From Bacillus swezeyi (GTDB lineage Bacteria > Bacillota > Bacilli > Bacillales > Bacillaceae), in assembly GCF_001969815.1 (NCBI RefSeq), contig NZ_MRBK01000012.1, forward strand, positions 1 to 64,000: a DNA stretch of 64,000 nt. Direction: 5' to 3'. This document shows positions 48,365 through 58,443 of the stretch, piece by piece. The translations under genes were made by a program, and so were the position numbers. Each line of letters starts with the position of its first letter. Position 1 is the first letter of the stretch. Below the pieces are notes generated by a model. It worked only from the letters and a program-made list of their open reading frames with translations. It did no database searches and had not been told where the DNA came from.

Positions 48365-49335
48365 ACCGCGGACTGCTATATCAAGAATGGAAACAGCATT
48401 TTTGGATCATTTTGGTTGTGTTTGCAGCTGTTATGCTGAGTGAACCGCTGTCGATTTTGAATGATTATTTTCAGTATCAAAGCTGCCTTGCCGATCAGAA
48501 AAAATTTCCTGATTTGGAATGCGATTTTTATAGAGATTATGGGATGAGCGGTGTTATGAGAATGTTCTGGGTTGGCGGAATCGCGCTCGCGCTGAGCCAG
48601 ATCGGGTTTGAACGAAGCAGAGGAACGCTTGAATTCACACTCGGCCTCCCTTATAAGCGCGGCCTCATTTTCAATACAAAGTATTTCTTTGGCACGTCAA
48701 TCCTTTTGACGGCACAGCTATTATCTTACTTTTTATCATATGCCTTGATTGTTGTATTAAAGGCAGAAGTTATTCATTTTCATGCATATTTTATCGGGTC
48801 TGCGATTTTCTGCTTTATGGTTTACTCGCTCGTTATGGCAGCGGGCGCGATGACAGGCAATCCATTGGCACAGCTGATCGTAGCTTTTTCAGCATCGATT
48901 CTTCCGTATTTGCTGATCGGGCTGCCGGTAGCCAATGTGCAAATTATTCTGCAGTTTTTTGGCAACGATGCATCTTTCCTTTTACTTGAAAGCAATATGA
49001 TGAATTATATAACACCGATTGCTTATCTCGATAGTTTCGGTGTCAAAGAGGGCAACATGCTTATAACGCTGATCCCGCTTGTCATGGGCATCTTGTTTTA
49101 TATCATCGGATCCTTTTGTTTTGTCAACCAGCCTATCGAGCGGAACGGACACTTTTTCCTTTGGAAGCAATTAGAGCGGCCGATACAAATCCTCGTGATT
49201 TTATTTGGAATCCTTGGGTTTGGCATGGCCGCATCTTCAAGCATCTTAAGCTATATTTTCGGCATGATCATCGGATCGGCTGTCGGATTTTTAATCAGTT
49301 ACTTCTTGATTTTCAAAAAAATAAAGCAGCTGTGA
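48358..49335 (+). CDS. ABC transporter membrane protein, YtrC/YtrD type
   Basis: 325 residues with about eight hydrophobic segments. Start ATG 48358 overlaps the ytrB stop and follows ggaggg. B. subtilis has two paralogous genes here, ytrC and ytrD; only one is present in this window, so a single symbol is not given. Probably forms a homodimeric membrane domain with YtrB. Confidence 0.88.
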   Translation: MVDRGLLYQEWKQHFWIILVVFAAVMLSEPLSILNDYFQYQSCLADQKKFPDLECDFYRDYGMSGVMRMFWVGGIALALSQIGFERSRGTLEFTLGLPYKRGLIFNTKYFFGTSILLTAQLLSYFLSYALIVVLKAEVIHFHAYFIGSAIFCFMVYSLVMAAGAMTGNPLAQLIVAFSASILPYLLIGLPVANVQIILQFFGNDASFLLLESNMMNYITPIAYLDSFGVKEGNMLITLIPLVMGILFYIIGSFCFVNQPIERNGHFFLWKQLERPIQILVILFGILGFGMAASSSILSYIFGMIIGSAVGFLISYFLIFKKIKQL

Positions 49336-49362
49336 TCATTAAAGGGGAGGAAATTTACAAAT

Positions 49363-50061
49363 ATGATCAATGTAGAGCATATTCACCATTCATTTAAAGT
49401 TGGCAAAAAAGGAAGGGAAAATGAAATTAAAGTATTGAAGGATGTCTCACTCACCGTCAAAAAAGGCGATATCGCCTGCATCGTCGGGCGGAGCGGTTCA
49501 GGGAAGTCAACGCTCTTAAACTTAATTTCCGGCTATATCGCGCCGACAGAAGGAAAGATTGTCATCGGCGGTACGGATGTAACGGGATACAGTGAAAAAG
49601 AATGGGCAGTGTTTCGTCTTAAACATTTCGGTTTTATTTTTCAAAGCTTTCAGCTGATACCAAGTTTGACGACTTTTGAAAATATTGAGCTGCCTCTCAC
49701 ATTAAAAGGCGTTCATCCAGCAGAGCGCAAACAAAAGGTGAATGAAATGCTGCGCCGCGTCGGACTTGAAAACCATGCCGGCCATTATCCGAACGAGCTG
49801 TCAGGAGGGCAGCAGCAGCGCGTCAGTATCGCCCGGGCGCTGATTTTAAATCCTTCGATCATCTTGGCGGACGAGCCGACCGGAAGCTTGGACTCGGAAA
49901 CAGAGAAGGAAATCCTCGGATTCATTCAGCAGTTGAATAGAGAGCGCGGCATTACATTCATCATCATCACTCATGATGATGAGGTGGCATCGATTGCCAA
50001 TACGAAATTTCATTTATCTGACGGTGTGTTAGAGAAAGGGGAAGAGACTGTTGAAGTTTAA
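49363..50061 (+). CDS. ytrE: ABC transporter ATP-binding protein YtrE
   Basis: 232-residue MacB/LolD-type ATPase: [35 protein letters not shown] and ITHDDEV. It works with YtrF. SD ggggaggaaa before ATG 49363. In B. subtilis the operon is induced by cell-wall antibiotics and affects wall thickness. Confidence 0.94.
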   Translation: MINVEHIHHSFKVGKKGRENEIKVLKDVSLTVKKGDIACIVGRSGSGKSTLLNLISGYIAPTEGKIVIGGTDVTGYSEKEWAVFRLKHFGFIFQSFQLIPSLTTFENIELPLTLKGVHPAERKQKVNEMLRRVGLENHAGHYPNELSGGQQQRVSIARALILNPSIILADEPTGSLDSETEKEILGFIQQLNRERGITFIIITHDDEVASIANTKFHLSDGVLEKGEETVEV

Positions 50062-51376
50062 GGATCAGCTGAAATTCATCAGAAGAAATATGAAGAAAAA
50101 CCGCCTTCGTGTGTTTATGACAATCCTTGCGACGACAGTGGCCTGCGCGTTTTTAATCGTGCTTTCTTCCGTCGGATTCGGACTGCAAAAATCATTGACC
50201 GATCAGCTGATGAAGGAACAGGTTGTGACGAAAATCGATATTGTCGGTAAAGAGGGGCAAAGTGAAAAACCCCTTCAAAAGAAAGATTTAAATGAGTTTG
50301 CAGACCGAGATGATGTAGCGGCCATCATTGAGCGTACACAAGTGAATGTTCCTGCTGAAGCCAAATTAGGCGGCCGGACCAATCAGCAAATTCCATATGT
50401 TACGATTACCGATATGGCAGCGGAGCAAAAGGCCAATATTGACCTGGACCGCGGACGGGTAGCGAAATCACCGAATGAAATTGTTGTCGGCTATCATTTT
50501 GGAGAGACATTCTGGACGAAAAAAGAAGCGAAGGAATATGAAAAGCAGCTCAGCAGTAATGCGGAAGATGTAAAAGAGCCAAAAGGCTATACAAAGGATA
50601 TTCTCGGCAAAACGATTGAATTAAAGGTCTCAACAATTGATCAGAAAACAGGAGAAAAAGGCAAAGAAAAAACGTACGATTTTAAAGTTGTCGGAGTGAC
50701 AAAAAAGCCTTCATATGATTGGGCAACCGATGCGCATGTGTATGTCAGCGATGAAATAGCAAAACAATTCACCGGTTTTTTGAAGACGGACAAAGATGAT
50801 GGCGCCATTCAAAAAACGTTGTCTGTTTTTGCGGACAGCTTTGAGCATGTTGGACAGCTGACAAGCGATTTGGAAGACAAAGGGTTTTACGTTGATTCAG
50901 TGACAAAAAAGCTTGACAGTATCAATGTGTTTTTCATGGCTTTTAAAATCGGCCTGATTTTCGTCGGCGTCATTGCCGTACTCATTTCCGCGATCGGAAT
51001 TTTCAACACGATGACGATGGCCGTCACAGAGCGCACACAGGAGATCGGTATTATGAAAGCGATCGGTGCGAGCCCGAATGTGATTCGGAAAATGTTTTTG
51101 ATGGAGAGCGCCTATATCGGCATCATCGGATCTGTTTTCGGCGTGGTTATTTCTTACGGCGTCAGCTTTCTAGTGAACAAAATTGTTCCGCCGATTCTGG
51201 CGTCCATGACTCAAGGCGGAGGGGAAGAGTTCAACATTACATTCTCTTATATTCCGTTGAGCCTTGTCATCATCGCAACCGCCATCAGCGCGGGCGTCGC
51301 GATGCTTTCCGGCCTCAATCCGGCCGTCAAAGCGACAAAAACGAACGTGCTGACGGCATTAAGAAGAGAATTATAA
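50051..51376 (+). CDS. ytrF: MacB-like permease YtrF
   Basis: 441 residues with one N-terminal helix, a large extracytoplasmic domain (about residues 45-290, Lys/Asp-rich) and three C-terminal helices. ERTQEIGIMKAIGASPNVIRKMFLMES is the FtsX/MacB signature. Start TTG 50051 lies within ytrE. It is a mechanotransmission-type ABC protein rather than a classical pump. Last gene of the operon. Confidence 0.93.
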   Translation: MKFKDQLKFIRRNMKKNRLRVFMTILATTVACAFLIVLSSVGFGLQKSLTDQLMKEQVVTKIDIVGKEGQSEKPLQKKDLNEFADRDDVAAIIERTQVNVPAEAKLGGRTNQQIPYVTITDMAAEQKANIDLDRGRVAKSPNEIVVGYHFGETFWTKKEAKEYEKQLSSNAEDVKEPKGYTKDILGKTIELKVSTIDQKTGEKGKEKTYDFKVVGVTKKPSYDWATDAHVYVSDEIAKQFTGFLKTDKDDGAIQKTLSVFADSFEHVGQLTSDLEDKGFYVDSVTKKLDSINVFFMAFKIGLIFVGVIAVLISAIGIFNTMTMAVTERTQEIGIMKAIGASPNVIRKMFLMESAYIGIIGSVFGVVISYGVSFLVNKIVPPILASMTQGGGEEFNITFSYIPLSLVIIATAISAGVAMLSGLNPAVKATKTNVLTALRREL

Positions 51377-51380
51377 GGTG

Positions 51381-51408
51381 AAAAGCCGGCGCTATGCCGG
51401 CTTTTTTA
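51381..51408. terminator. Bidirectional terminator between ytrF and yttA
   Basis: aaaagccggc / gccggctttttt with a five-base loop; it reaches the yttA stop. Confidence 0.9.
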
Positions 51409-52080
51409 TCGTTTAGGCGGACTGTATCCAGCTGCCCTGGCTTCTTTTTCTGAGCAAAACCATTGGACGACGTTTTTCGTGCGGTTGTAGTATGTACTTC
51501 CCGGTGTATGATAGATGTGGTTGACGCTTCCCTTAATTTTGCACTCTTGATTGCTTTGAGCGGTGTTTTCCGAAGAATCGCCGCTGTTGTTTGACGGGGC
51601 TGTAGCAGAAGCGCTCTTCTCTTTTGACGCCGCTTTTGCATTCCCGCTTTTCACTTCTGTTTTTGCCAGTTTTTCAGTCAGGGATGTTTTGTCTTTCGTC
51701 AGCTCGTCTTTTTCTTTGCTGAGTTTTTCGTTTTCTTTTTTCAGCGTTTCATTCTCTGTTTGGGTGGCTGTTAGTTTTTCTTTTGCTTGTTTGAGCTGCT
51801 GTTTTAATGCTTTTTGTTCTTTTTGTAAATTTGACTTTTCAGAGGTTAATTCTTTCACTTGTGCTGTCAGGTCTTCCGATTTCTTCGTATCGGCATATGT
51901 CTCTTGATCGTTAAATGGTGCTGTGATGATGAGAAGGAGGAGCCCGCCGATAAAACAAGGATAGAAGATTTTTCTGGAAAACCTTTTATCTTTTGAAAAG
52001 AGCTTTCGTATAAAATGAAAGGCAAAATAGCCGATCGAAAAAATAAGAGATAAAAACCCGATCATCATTAAGAATGCCAT
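51406..52080 (-). CDS. yttA: Membrane-anchored coiled-coil protein YttA
   Basis: 224 residues. Two N-terminal membrane segments ([19 protein letters not shown] and [17 protein letters not shown]) are followed by a heptad-rich coiled coil (about residues 65-145, Lys/Glu rich), a Ser/Ala linker and a C-terminal block [17 protein letters not shown] with [12 protein letters not shown]. That block resembles the domain at the end of YncB-type nucleases. ATG 52080 follows aaaggagagg. The symbol rests on synteny with B. subtilis. Confidence 0.8.
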   Translation of the reverse strand: MAFLMMIGFLSLIFSIGYFAFHFIRKLFSKDKRFSRKIFYPCFIGGLLLLIITAPFNDQETYADTKKSEDLTAQVKELTSEKSNLQKEQKALKQQLKQAKEKLTATQTENETLKKENEKLSKEKDELTKDKTSLTEKLAKTEVKSGNAKAASKEKSASATAPSNNSGDSSENTAQSNQECKIKGSVNHIYHTPGSTYYNRTKNVVQWFCSEKEARAAGYSPPKR

Positions 52081-52210
52081 TATTCCTCTCCTTTCTGTTT
52101 TGATATTCATATTTTAACTCATTATGAAAAAAATGTTTACAACGAAAAACTTCTTGCAAATCTAAATTTTCAAACGTAAAATGGAGAAATCATTTAAAAA
52201 TTAATATTGA

Positions 52211-52356
52211 GCTTATGAAGAGAGATGGAGGGACTGGCCCTGTGAAATCTCAGCAACCTGCATATGCAAGGTGCTAAATCCAGCAGAATGTCAGATGCAT
52301 TCTGAAAGATAAGTTGAAGAACAACTCTTTCAGATTAGCTGAAAGAGTTTTTTTTA
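52211..52356 (+). promoter_or_regulatory. SAM-I (S-box) riboswitch of the metQ-like gene
   Basis: P1 arms cttat (52212-52216) and ataag (52309-52313) enclose gagggactggccc, tcagcaacc and aggtgctaaatcc. The terminator is aactctttcag / ctgaaagagtt with eight T (to 52356). Confidence 0.95.
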
Positions 52357-52376
52357 TGATGGAGGAGGAGAATAAC

Positions 52377-53198
52377 ATGAAGAAATATGTAAAATGGGCG
52401 TCTGCACTTGTATTAACGAGCATCATCACACTCCTTGCCGCATGCGGAAACAGCGCGGAAAGCGGAGGCAAGACGATCAGGATCGGCGCAACCGCAGGTC
52501 CGTATTATGATATGGTCACAAAGGCGATTCAGCCTGAACTTGAGAAAAAGGGCTATAAAGTAGAGACCATTGAATTTACCGATTATGTTCAGCCGAATAC
52601 AGCATTAAGCGAGGGCGAACTTGACGCCAATCTGTTTCAGCATGAAGTCTTTATGAAGGCATACAATCGGGAAAATCATAAAAACCTCACCGGCCTGATG
52701 ACAGTGCCGACGGCGCCGATGGGGCTTTATTCAGAAAAATATCAGGATTTGAAAGATGTTGAGGCCGGTGCGGAAGTGGCCATTCCGAATGATCCGGCTA
52801 ACGCCGCCAGGGCATTTTTAACATTAAAGGATCAGGGGCTGATTAAGCTTAAAAATAATATCGATACATTAAAGGCCTCGGTTCACGATATTGCGGAAAA
52901 TCCAAAAAAATTGACATTTAAACAGCTTGAATCTGCGAACCTGCCGCGGGCTGTGGAAGATCTGGATATCGCCGCTGTGCCCGGAAATTTCGCCCTGTCG
53001 GCCAATATGAAGCTGCAGGATGCACTGGCGCTTGAAAATATGCCTGACCGCTACCGCAATCAAGTCGTTGTGGATGGAAAAAACAAAGATAAGCAGTTTG
53101 CCGAAGATTTAAAAGAAGTGATCAAATCCAAGGCTTTTGAAGAAACCATTGATCAAGCATTTGCGGGTTTTGGAAAGCCGAAATGGATGACGGAATAG
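52377..53198 (+). CDS. MetQ/NLPA-family methionine-binding lipoprotein
   Basis: 273-residue lipoprotein, signal MKKYVKWASALVLTSIITLLAAC, then RIGATAGPYYDM and the NLPA fold. The S-box in front strongly implies methionine or a precursor as ligand. No metN or metP gene is adjacent, so it must use a transporter encoded elsewhere or serve as an extra receptor. I chose ATG 52377 after ggaggagga; the upstream frame lies in the riboswitch terminator. Confidence 0.9.
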   Translation: MKKYVKWASALVLTSIITLLAACGNSAESGGKTIRIGATAGPYYDMVTKAIQPELEKKGYKVETIEFTDYVQPNTALSEGELDANLFQHEVFMKAYNRENHKNLTGLMTVPTAPMGLYSEKYQDLKDVEAGAEVAIPNDPANAARAFLTLKDQGLIKLKNNIDTLKASVHDIAENPKKLTFKQLESANLPRAVEDLDIAAVPGNFALSANMKLQDALALENMPDRYRNQVVVDGKNKDKQFAEDLKEVIKSKAFEETIDQAFAGFGKPKWMTE

Positions 53199-53204
53199 CA
53201 AAGT

Positions 53205-53241
53205 GCAAAAAATCTCCTTTAGCAAAAAGGGGATTTTTTGC
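53205..53241 (+). terminator. Terminator of the metQ-like gene
   Basis: Long stem gcaaaaaatctccttt / aaaggggattttttgc with one G-U pair. Confidence 0.9.
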
Positions 53242-53328
53242 GGCCGAAAATCAAAACCTGTCAATTGAAAAATCCGCCCGAAACGAATAGAATCTAGGAG
53301 GAACTAAAATCAGAAAGAAGGAAACACA

Positions 53329-54513
53329 ATGCCGCGAACGTTATGGCTTTTGGTCATCGGGATGTTTATCAATGTAACAGGAGCTTCTTTTTTGTGGCCG
53401 CTGAATACCATCTATATCCATCAGCATTTGGGCAAGTCATTAACGGCTGCCGGATTCGTGTTAATGCTGAACTCAGGTGCAAATGTCATCGGCAACTTGT
53501 GCGGTGGATTTCTATTTGATAAGATCGGCGGTTTTAAAACGGTTCTTTTAGGAATCGTCATGACGTTTGCCTGCCTGTCAGGGCTTGTCTTTTTTCACGA
53601 CTGGACCGCTTACATTCTTTTGTTGACAGCAGCCGGCTTTGGCTCCGGCATTGTTTTTCCGGCGTGTTATGCAATGGCCGGTTCGGTTTGGCCTAAGGGC
53701 GGAAGAAAAGCATTTAATGCAGTGTATGTGGCGCAAAATGCGGGGGTTGCAGTTGGTTCGGCGCTCGGAGGACTTGTCGCTTCCTTTTCCTTCACTTATG
53801 TATTTCTTGCGAATGCGATGCTTTACGCGGTGTTTTTCTTGATTGCATTTTTCGGATTTAAACATATTCGGACGGAAAAGACCGTTCAGTCATCCGTTTT
53901 GGATCACGCCGATTCGGTTAGCGTGAAGCCGAGGTTTCACGCCCTCATGATCATATGTACGGGGTATCTTCTGGGCTGGATCGCTTATTCTCAATGGTCT
54001 TCCACCATCGCTTCACATACTCAGGAGCTTGGTGTATCTCTTGGCCAGTACAGCCTGTTATGGACTGTGAACGGCGCGCTTATCGTCTTTGGGCAGCCGC
54101 TTATCGGCTTCTTTGTCAAACGATTTGCCGAATCGCTGTTAAAACAGATCGTGATCGGCTTTGTTATTTTTATGTTCGCCTACGGTATTCTGTTTGCGGC
54201 AGAACAATTTCAGGCATTCCTTGCTGCGATGATCGTGCTGACGATCGGTGAAATGCTTGTATGGCCGGCTGTCCCTACAATAGCAAACCGTCTCGCTCCA
54301 CAGGGAAAAGAAGGTTTTTATCAAGGGATTGTCAACAGTATGGCCACCGGAGGAAGAATGGTCGGGCCTCTTTTTGGCGGGATGCTTGTTGATTTTTTCA
54401 GCATGCAGGCTTTGCTTGCGGTACTGATCGTTTTATTGATGATCGGTATCGGGACGGCATTTTTATACAGCAGGAAAGAGAAGCAGCTCCCCATCCAGCA
54501 GCACCAAGACTGA
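53329..54513 (+). CDS. yttB: MFS transporter YttB
   Basis: 394-residue major facilitator protein with 12 predicted helices. The loop 2-3 motif GGFLFDKIGGFK is the family G-x3-D-R/K-x-G element. It resembles DHA1-type drug exporters; the substrate is unknown. SD agaagga before ATG 53329. Confidence 0.88.
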   Translation: MPRTLWLLVIGMFINVTGASFLWPLNTIYIHQHLGKSLTAAGFVLMLNSGANVIGNLCGGFLFDKIGGFKTVLLGIVMTFACLSGLVFFHDWTAYILLLTAAGFGSGIVFPACYAMAGSVWPKGGRKAFNAVYVAQNAGVAVGSALGGLVASFSFTYVFLANAMLYAVFFLIAFFGFKHIRTEKTVQSSVLDHADSVSVKPRFHALMIICTGYLLGWIAYSQWSSTIASHTQELGVSLGQYSLLWTVNGALIVFGQPLIGFFVKRFAESLLKQIVIGFVIFMFAYGILFAAEQFQAFLAAMIVLTIGEMLVWPAVPTIANRLAPQGKEGFYQGIVNSMATGGRMVGPLFGGMLVDFFSMQALLAVLIVLLMIGIGTAFLYSRKEKQLPIQQHQD

Positions 54514-54735
54514 CATAGAAAAAATAGGTAATTGTAATTACGTAAAAATGAATCAAATGAATCAAGATTATTACCTAAATCTTCACATATAATGGAAGAA
54601 ACAAGCTTTTTTTCTTCTCAGACAGAACACATTTTCTGTATGGTAGTATCGAATATCATCGCAAGGGGTCTAGGGGGGCTGCTCGATGGCCTGAAGTCGC
54701 TTGACTAAACTAAGGGCTTTAGGAAGGTGATGAAG

Positions 54736-55059
54736 ATGCTGCATCAAGTTTTGGTTGCTTGTTTGATTGGAGGGATTATGGGGGTTCTCGGGCACATTAA
54801 AAAAAGAGGGCGCCTTGAGAAACCGAGAACGACGAAACGATTCATTTACCTTGGTTTTTTTGAAGATATCCTTGTCGGTATGGTTGCTTCTATTTTGCTT
54901 GTGTTATCTGCGGAACCTGACTCGGGAGTTCAGCTTGTGGTGTTATCGATTATTGCAGGCTATGGCGGTGAAGCTGTATTGAGAAGCTTTGACTTTGTCA
55001 GAGAACAGCAGGCAAATGTACAGAACTCCGAACGGCAAAACAAATCTCCACACGATTAA
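54736..55059 (+). CDS. ytvB: DUF4257 membrane protein YtvB
   Basis: 107 residues with three hydrophobic segments (MLHQVLVACLIGGIMGVLG; DILVGMVASILLVLS; VVLSIIAGYGGEAVL) and basic loops. It matches the YtvB family I recall. Start ATG 54736 is about eight bases after aggaagg; earlier starts overlap the SD. The 222-bp gap upstream has a G-rich stretch and no recognised gene. Confidence 0.82.
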   Translation: MLHQVLVACLIGGIMGVLGHIKKRGRLEKPRTTKRFIYLGFFEDILVGMVASILLVLSAEPDSGVQLVVLSIIAGYGGEAVLRSFDFVREQQANVQNSERQNKSPHD

Positions 55060-55111
55060 GATCCTCACTCTTACCCTTTTTTCAGCACATTCCCATTGTA
55101 TACAAACCTGC

Positions 55112-55140
55112 TTGCACTTATGAACAGAATTCTATAAAAT
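55112..55140 (+). promoter_or_regulatory. Promoter of leuS
   Basis: TTGCAC (55112-55117), 17-bp spacer, TAAAAT (55135-55140), directly before the T-box leader. Confidence 0.6.
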
Positions 55141-55144
55141 ACAA

Positions 55145-55395
55145 ATAAGATTACGGTTACGGCAAGAACAGTGAAGAGGAGCAGTAAGAAGCCCATTTTG
55201 TTTAAAGAGAGTTGACGGCTGGTGAAAGTCAATCAAATGCGCTTCCGAACTCGCCTCAGAGTTGCAGCAGTGATGAGCTGCTGCCGCGTATCTGCGTTAA
55301 AGATATCAAGTGAGTGTGCAGCTTGCACACTAACAAGGGTGGTACCGCGGGAAATCGAATCTCTCGTCCCTTTTCAGGGATGGGAGAGTTTTTTT
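55145..55395 (+). promoter_or_regulatory. T-box leader of leuS
   Basis: Conserved T-box agggtggtaccgcg (55336-55349), Stem I AG-type sequences, and a leucine specifier CTC candidate at 55250-55252. A terminator (ctctcgtccc with gggatgggagag, then seven T) ends at 55395. Uncharged tRNA-Leu should favour the antiterminator and leuS expression. Confidence 0.95.
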
Positions 55396-55486
55396 GATTT
55401 TAGAATAATCTGAACATAAGCATGCCAGTCCCGTCCATACTTGAAAACAAAGAAGCCGTACGCATATTCAAAGGAGGTTTTTACAA

Positions 55487-57901
55487 TTGAGTTTTGATCA
55501 TCAGAAAATCGAAAAAAAGTGGCAGGACTATTGGCTGAATCATAAATCGTTTGCCACGCTTGAAGATAAATCCAAACCGAAGTTTTATGCATTGGACATG
55601 TTCCCGTACCCGTCCGGTGCAGGTTTGCACGTCGGCCATCCAGAAGGCTATACAGCGACAGATATCCTGTCCCGCATGAAGCGGATGCAAGGGTATGATG
55701 TCCTGCATCCGATGGGCTGGGATGCATTCGGGCTTCCGGCTGAGCAATATGCGCTTGATACGGGAAACGATCCCGCCGTCTTTACAAAACAGAATATCGA
55801 TAATTTCCGCCGCCAGATCAGGGCTCTCGGTTTTTCGTACGACTGGGACCGCGAAGTGAATACAACAGACCCCGGCTACTATAAATGGACACAGTGGATT
55901 TTCTTAAAGCTTTATGAAAAAGGTCTCGCTTATGTAGATGAAGTGCCTGTCAACTGGTGTCCTGCACTCGGAACAGTTCTTGCCAATGAAGAAGTCATCG
56001 ATGGCAAAAGCGAACGCGGCGGCCATCCTGTTGAACGCCGCCCGATGAAGCAATGGATGCTGAAAATCACGGCTTATGCCGACCGTCTTCTTGAAGATCT
56101 TGAAGATCTTGACTGGCCTGAAAGCATTAAAGAAATGCAGCGCAATTGGATCGGCCGCTCAGAAGGTGCACATGTCCATTTTGCAATCGACGGCAGCGAA
56201 GAAACGTTTACCGTTTTCACGACACGTCCGGACACACTGTTTGGCGCTACATATGCCGTACTTGCTCCTGAACATGATTTAGTACAAAAAATCACGGCGC
56301 CTGAACAAAAAGAAGCAGTCAACGCTTATATCGACGAAGTTCAATCAAAGAGCGATCTGGAGCGCACGGATCTTGCCAAAACAAAGACCGGCGTATTTAC
56401 CGGGGCATATGCGGTCAATCCGGCAAACGGAGAAAAGATTCCGGTCTGGATTGCAGACTACGTTTTGGCAACATACGGAACCGGAGCAGTAATGGCTGTT
56501 CCTGCCCATGATGAGCGCGACCATGAATTCGCTGCCGCTTTCGGTCTGCCGATCAAAGAAGTCGTCAAAGGCGGAAACATTGAAAAAGAAGCGTATACAG
56601 GAGACGGCGAACATATCAATTCCGATTTCCTGAACGGCCTTGACAAAGCAGCGGCGATTGAAAAAATGATTCAGTGGCTTGAGGAAAACGGAAAAGGCGA
56701 GAAAAAAGTGACATACCGCCTTCGCGACTGGCTGTTCAGCCGCCAGCGCTACTGGGGCGAGCCGATTCCGATCATTCATTGGGAGGACGGCACATCGACT
56801 CCTGTTCCTGAAGAGGAGCTTCCGCTTATTCTGCCGAAAACGTCTGAAATCAAGCCGAGCGGCACAGGTGAATCACCGCTTGCCAATATTAAAGAGTGGG
56901 TTGAAGTGACAGATCCTGAAACAGGCAAAAAAGGAAGACGGGAAACGAATACAATGCCGCAGTGGGCCGGCAGCTGCTGGTACTTCCTGCGCTATATCGA
57001 CCCGAAAAATCCGAATGAGCTCGCCTCACCGGAAAAATTAAAGGAATGGCTCCCTGTTGACATGTATATCGGAGGCGCCGAACATGCTGTTCTTCATTTA
57101 TTGTATGCGCGCTTCTGGCATAAATTCCTTTATGATATCGGGATCGTGCCGACGAAAGAACCGTTTCAGCAGCTTTACAACCAAGGCATGATTCTTGGTG
57201 AAAACAACGAAAAAATGAGTAAATCGAAAGGCAATGTCGTCAATCCGGACGAAATTGTTGAGACACATGGTGCGGACACTCTCCGTTTGTATGAAATGTT
57301 CATGGGACCGCTGGATGCATCGATCGCCTGGTCAACGACAGGTCTTGACGGAGCCCGCCGCTTCCTTGACCGTGTATGGCGTCTGTTTATCGATGACAAT
57401 GATCAATTAAACAGCAAGATGACAGAAGGAGCCGGTGAAACGCTTGAGCGCGTCTACCATGAAACGGTCATGAAAGTGACAGACCATTTCGAAGGCTTGC
57501 GTTTTAATACAGGCATCTCTCAGCTGATGGTCTTTATCAATGAAGCGTATAAAGCTGACGAGCTTCCGAAAGAATACATGGAAGGCTTTGTGAAGCTGCT
57601 TTCTCCTGTCGCTCCTCATCTGGCTGAAGAGCTTTGGAGCCGCCTTGGCCATGAGGGCACGATCGCATATGAAGCATGGCCTGCCTACGATGAAGAGAAG
57701 CTTGTTGATGATGAAGTAGAAATCGTTGTTCAGCTGAACGGAAAAGTAAAAGCAAAGTTAAACGTACCGGCTGATGCAACAAAAGAAGAGCTTGAAGAGC
57801 TGGCCAAAAACAATGAAAAAGTAAAAGAGCAGCTCGAAGGAAAGACAGTCAGAAAAGTAATCGCCGTTCCGGGCAAACTAGTGAATATTGTCGCAAATTA
57901 A
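55487..57901 (+). CDS. leuS: Leucyl-tRNA synthetase
   Basis: 804-residue class I synthetase. HIGH-type site [13 protein letters not shown] near residue 45, CP1 editing domain ([12 protein letters not shown]), and KMSKS at K576-S580. TTG 55487 follows aaaggagg by nine bases; [13 protein letters not shown] is the family start. Controlled by the T-box. Confidence 0.97.
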   Translation: MSFDHQKIEKKWQDYWLNHKSFATLEDKSKPKFYALDMFPYPSGAGLHVGHPEGYTATDILSRMKRMQGYDVLHPMGWDAFGLPAEQYALDTGNDPAVFTKQNIDNFRRQIRALGFSYDWDREVNTTDPGYYKWTQWIFLKLYEKGLAYVDEVPVNWCPALGTVLANEEVIDGKSERGGHPVERRPMKQWMLKITAYADRLLEDLEDLDWPESIKEMQRNWIGRSEGAHVHFAIDGSEETFTVFTTRPDTLFGATYAVLAPEHDLVQKITAPEQKEAVNAYIDEVQSKSDLERTDLAKTKTGVFTGAYAVNPANGEKIPVWIADYVLATYGTGAVMAVPAHDERDHEFAAAFGLPIKEVVKGGNIEKEAYTGDGEHINSDFLNGLDKAAAIEKMIQWLEENGKGEKKVTYRLRDWLFSRQRYWGEPIPIIHWEDGTSTPVPEEELPLILPKTSEIKPSGTGESPLANIKEWVEVTDPETGKKGRRETNTMPQWAGSCWYFLRYIDPKNPNELASPEKLKEWLPVDMYIGGAEHAVLHLLYARFWHKFLYDIGIVPTKEPFQQLYNQGMILGENNEKMSKSKGNVVNPDEIVETHGADTLRLYEMFMGPLDASIAWSTTGLDGARRFLDRVWRLFIDDNDQLNSKMTEGAGETLERVYHETVMKVTDHFEGLRFNTGISQLMVFINEAYKADELPKEYMEGFVKLLSPVAPHLAEELWSRLGHEGTIAYEAWPAYDEEKLVDDEVEIVVQLNGKVKAKLNVPADATKEELEELAKNNEKVKEQLEGKTVRKVIAVPGKLVNIVAN

Positions 57902-57905
57902 GCGT

Positions 57906-57935
57906 AAACCCCTTCATTCATTGAAGGGGTTTTTG
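57906..57935 (+). terminator. leuS terminator
   Basis: aaaccccttca / tgaaggggttttt with a four- to five-base loop. Confidence 0.9.
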
Positions 57936-58027
57936 CTTGTTTCCATCAAAAGTCTGAGGTCTTTTCAGGCATTTTGCCGGTGTCTGCCGCTTTCTCCGGC
58001 ATTAAAATATCGATAAAGGAGCTGATC

Positions 58028-58435
58028 ATGATGAATTTTTCCGATTTTTCCGCCGTGCAGATCAGAATCGCACGTCCTACAAACCGTCTTGGCGACATCA
58101 TTGTTTTTTATGAAAATGGTCTGGGATTGCAAAGGATTGGCGAATTTTCCGGGCATGACGGGTATGATGGTGTGATGTTCGGCCTGCCGAATGCCGAGTA
58201 CCATCTTGAGTTTACTTCCCATATCAGCGGGAGCCCTTGCCCCGCCCCGACAAAAGACAATCTGCTCGTGTTTTACATGCCTGATCTGAATGAAATCAAG
58301 GCTATTTTGAAGCGGCTTGCTGATATGGGCTGCCAAGAGGTGCCGCCGGAAAATCTGTATTGGAAAGACAAAGGGGCAACGATCGAAGATCCTGACGGAT
58401 GGCGGATCGTTCTGATGAATACCGCGGGAATATAA
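58028..58435 (+). CDS. VOC (glyoxalase/bleomycin-resistance fold) protein
   Basis: 135 residues. The second half of the VOC fold is visible in YWKDKGATIEDPDGWRIVLMN, and FYENGLGLQRIGEF is the first metal-side repeat. Metal ligands His/Glu appear in YHLEF and EDPDG. ATG 58028 follows aaaggag; ATG 58031 is the alternative. Convergent with a LysR gene. Substrate unknown. Confidence 0.82.
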   Translation: MMNFSDFSAVQIRIARPTNRLGDIIVFYENGLGLQRIGEFSGHDGYDGVMFGLPNAEYHLEFTSHISGSPCPAPTKDNLLVFYMPDLNEIKAILKRLADMGCQEVPPENLYWKDKGATIEDPDGWRIVLMNTAGI

Positions 58436-58443
58436 TATTCCCT

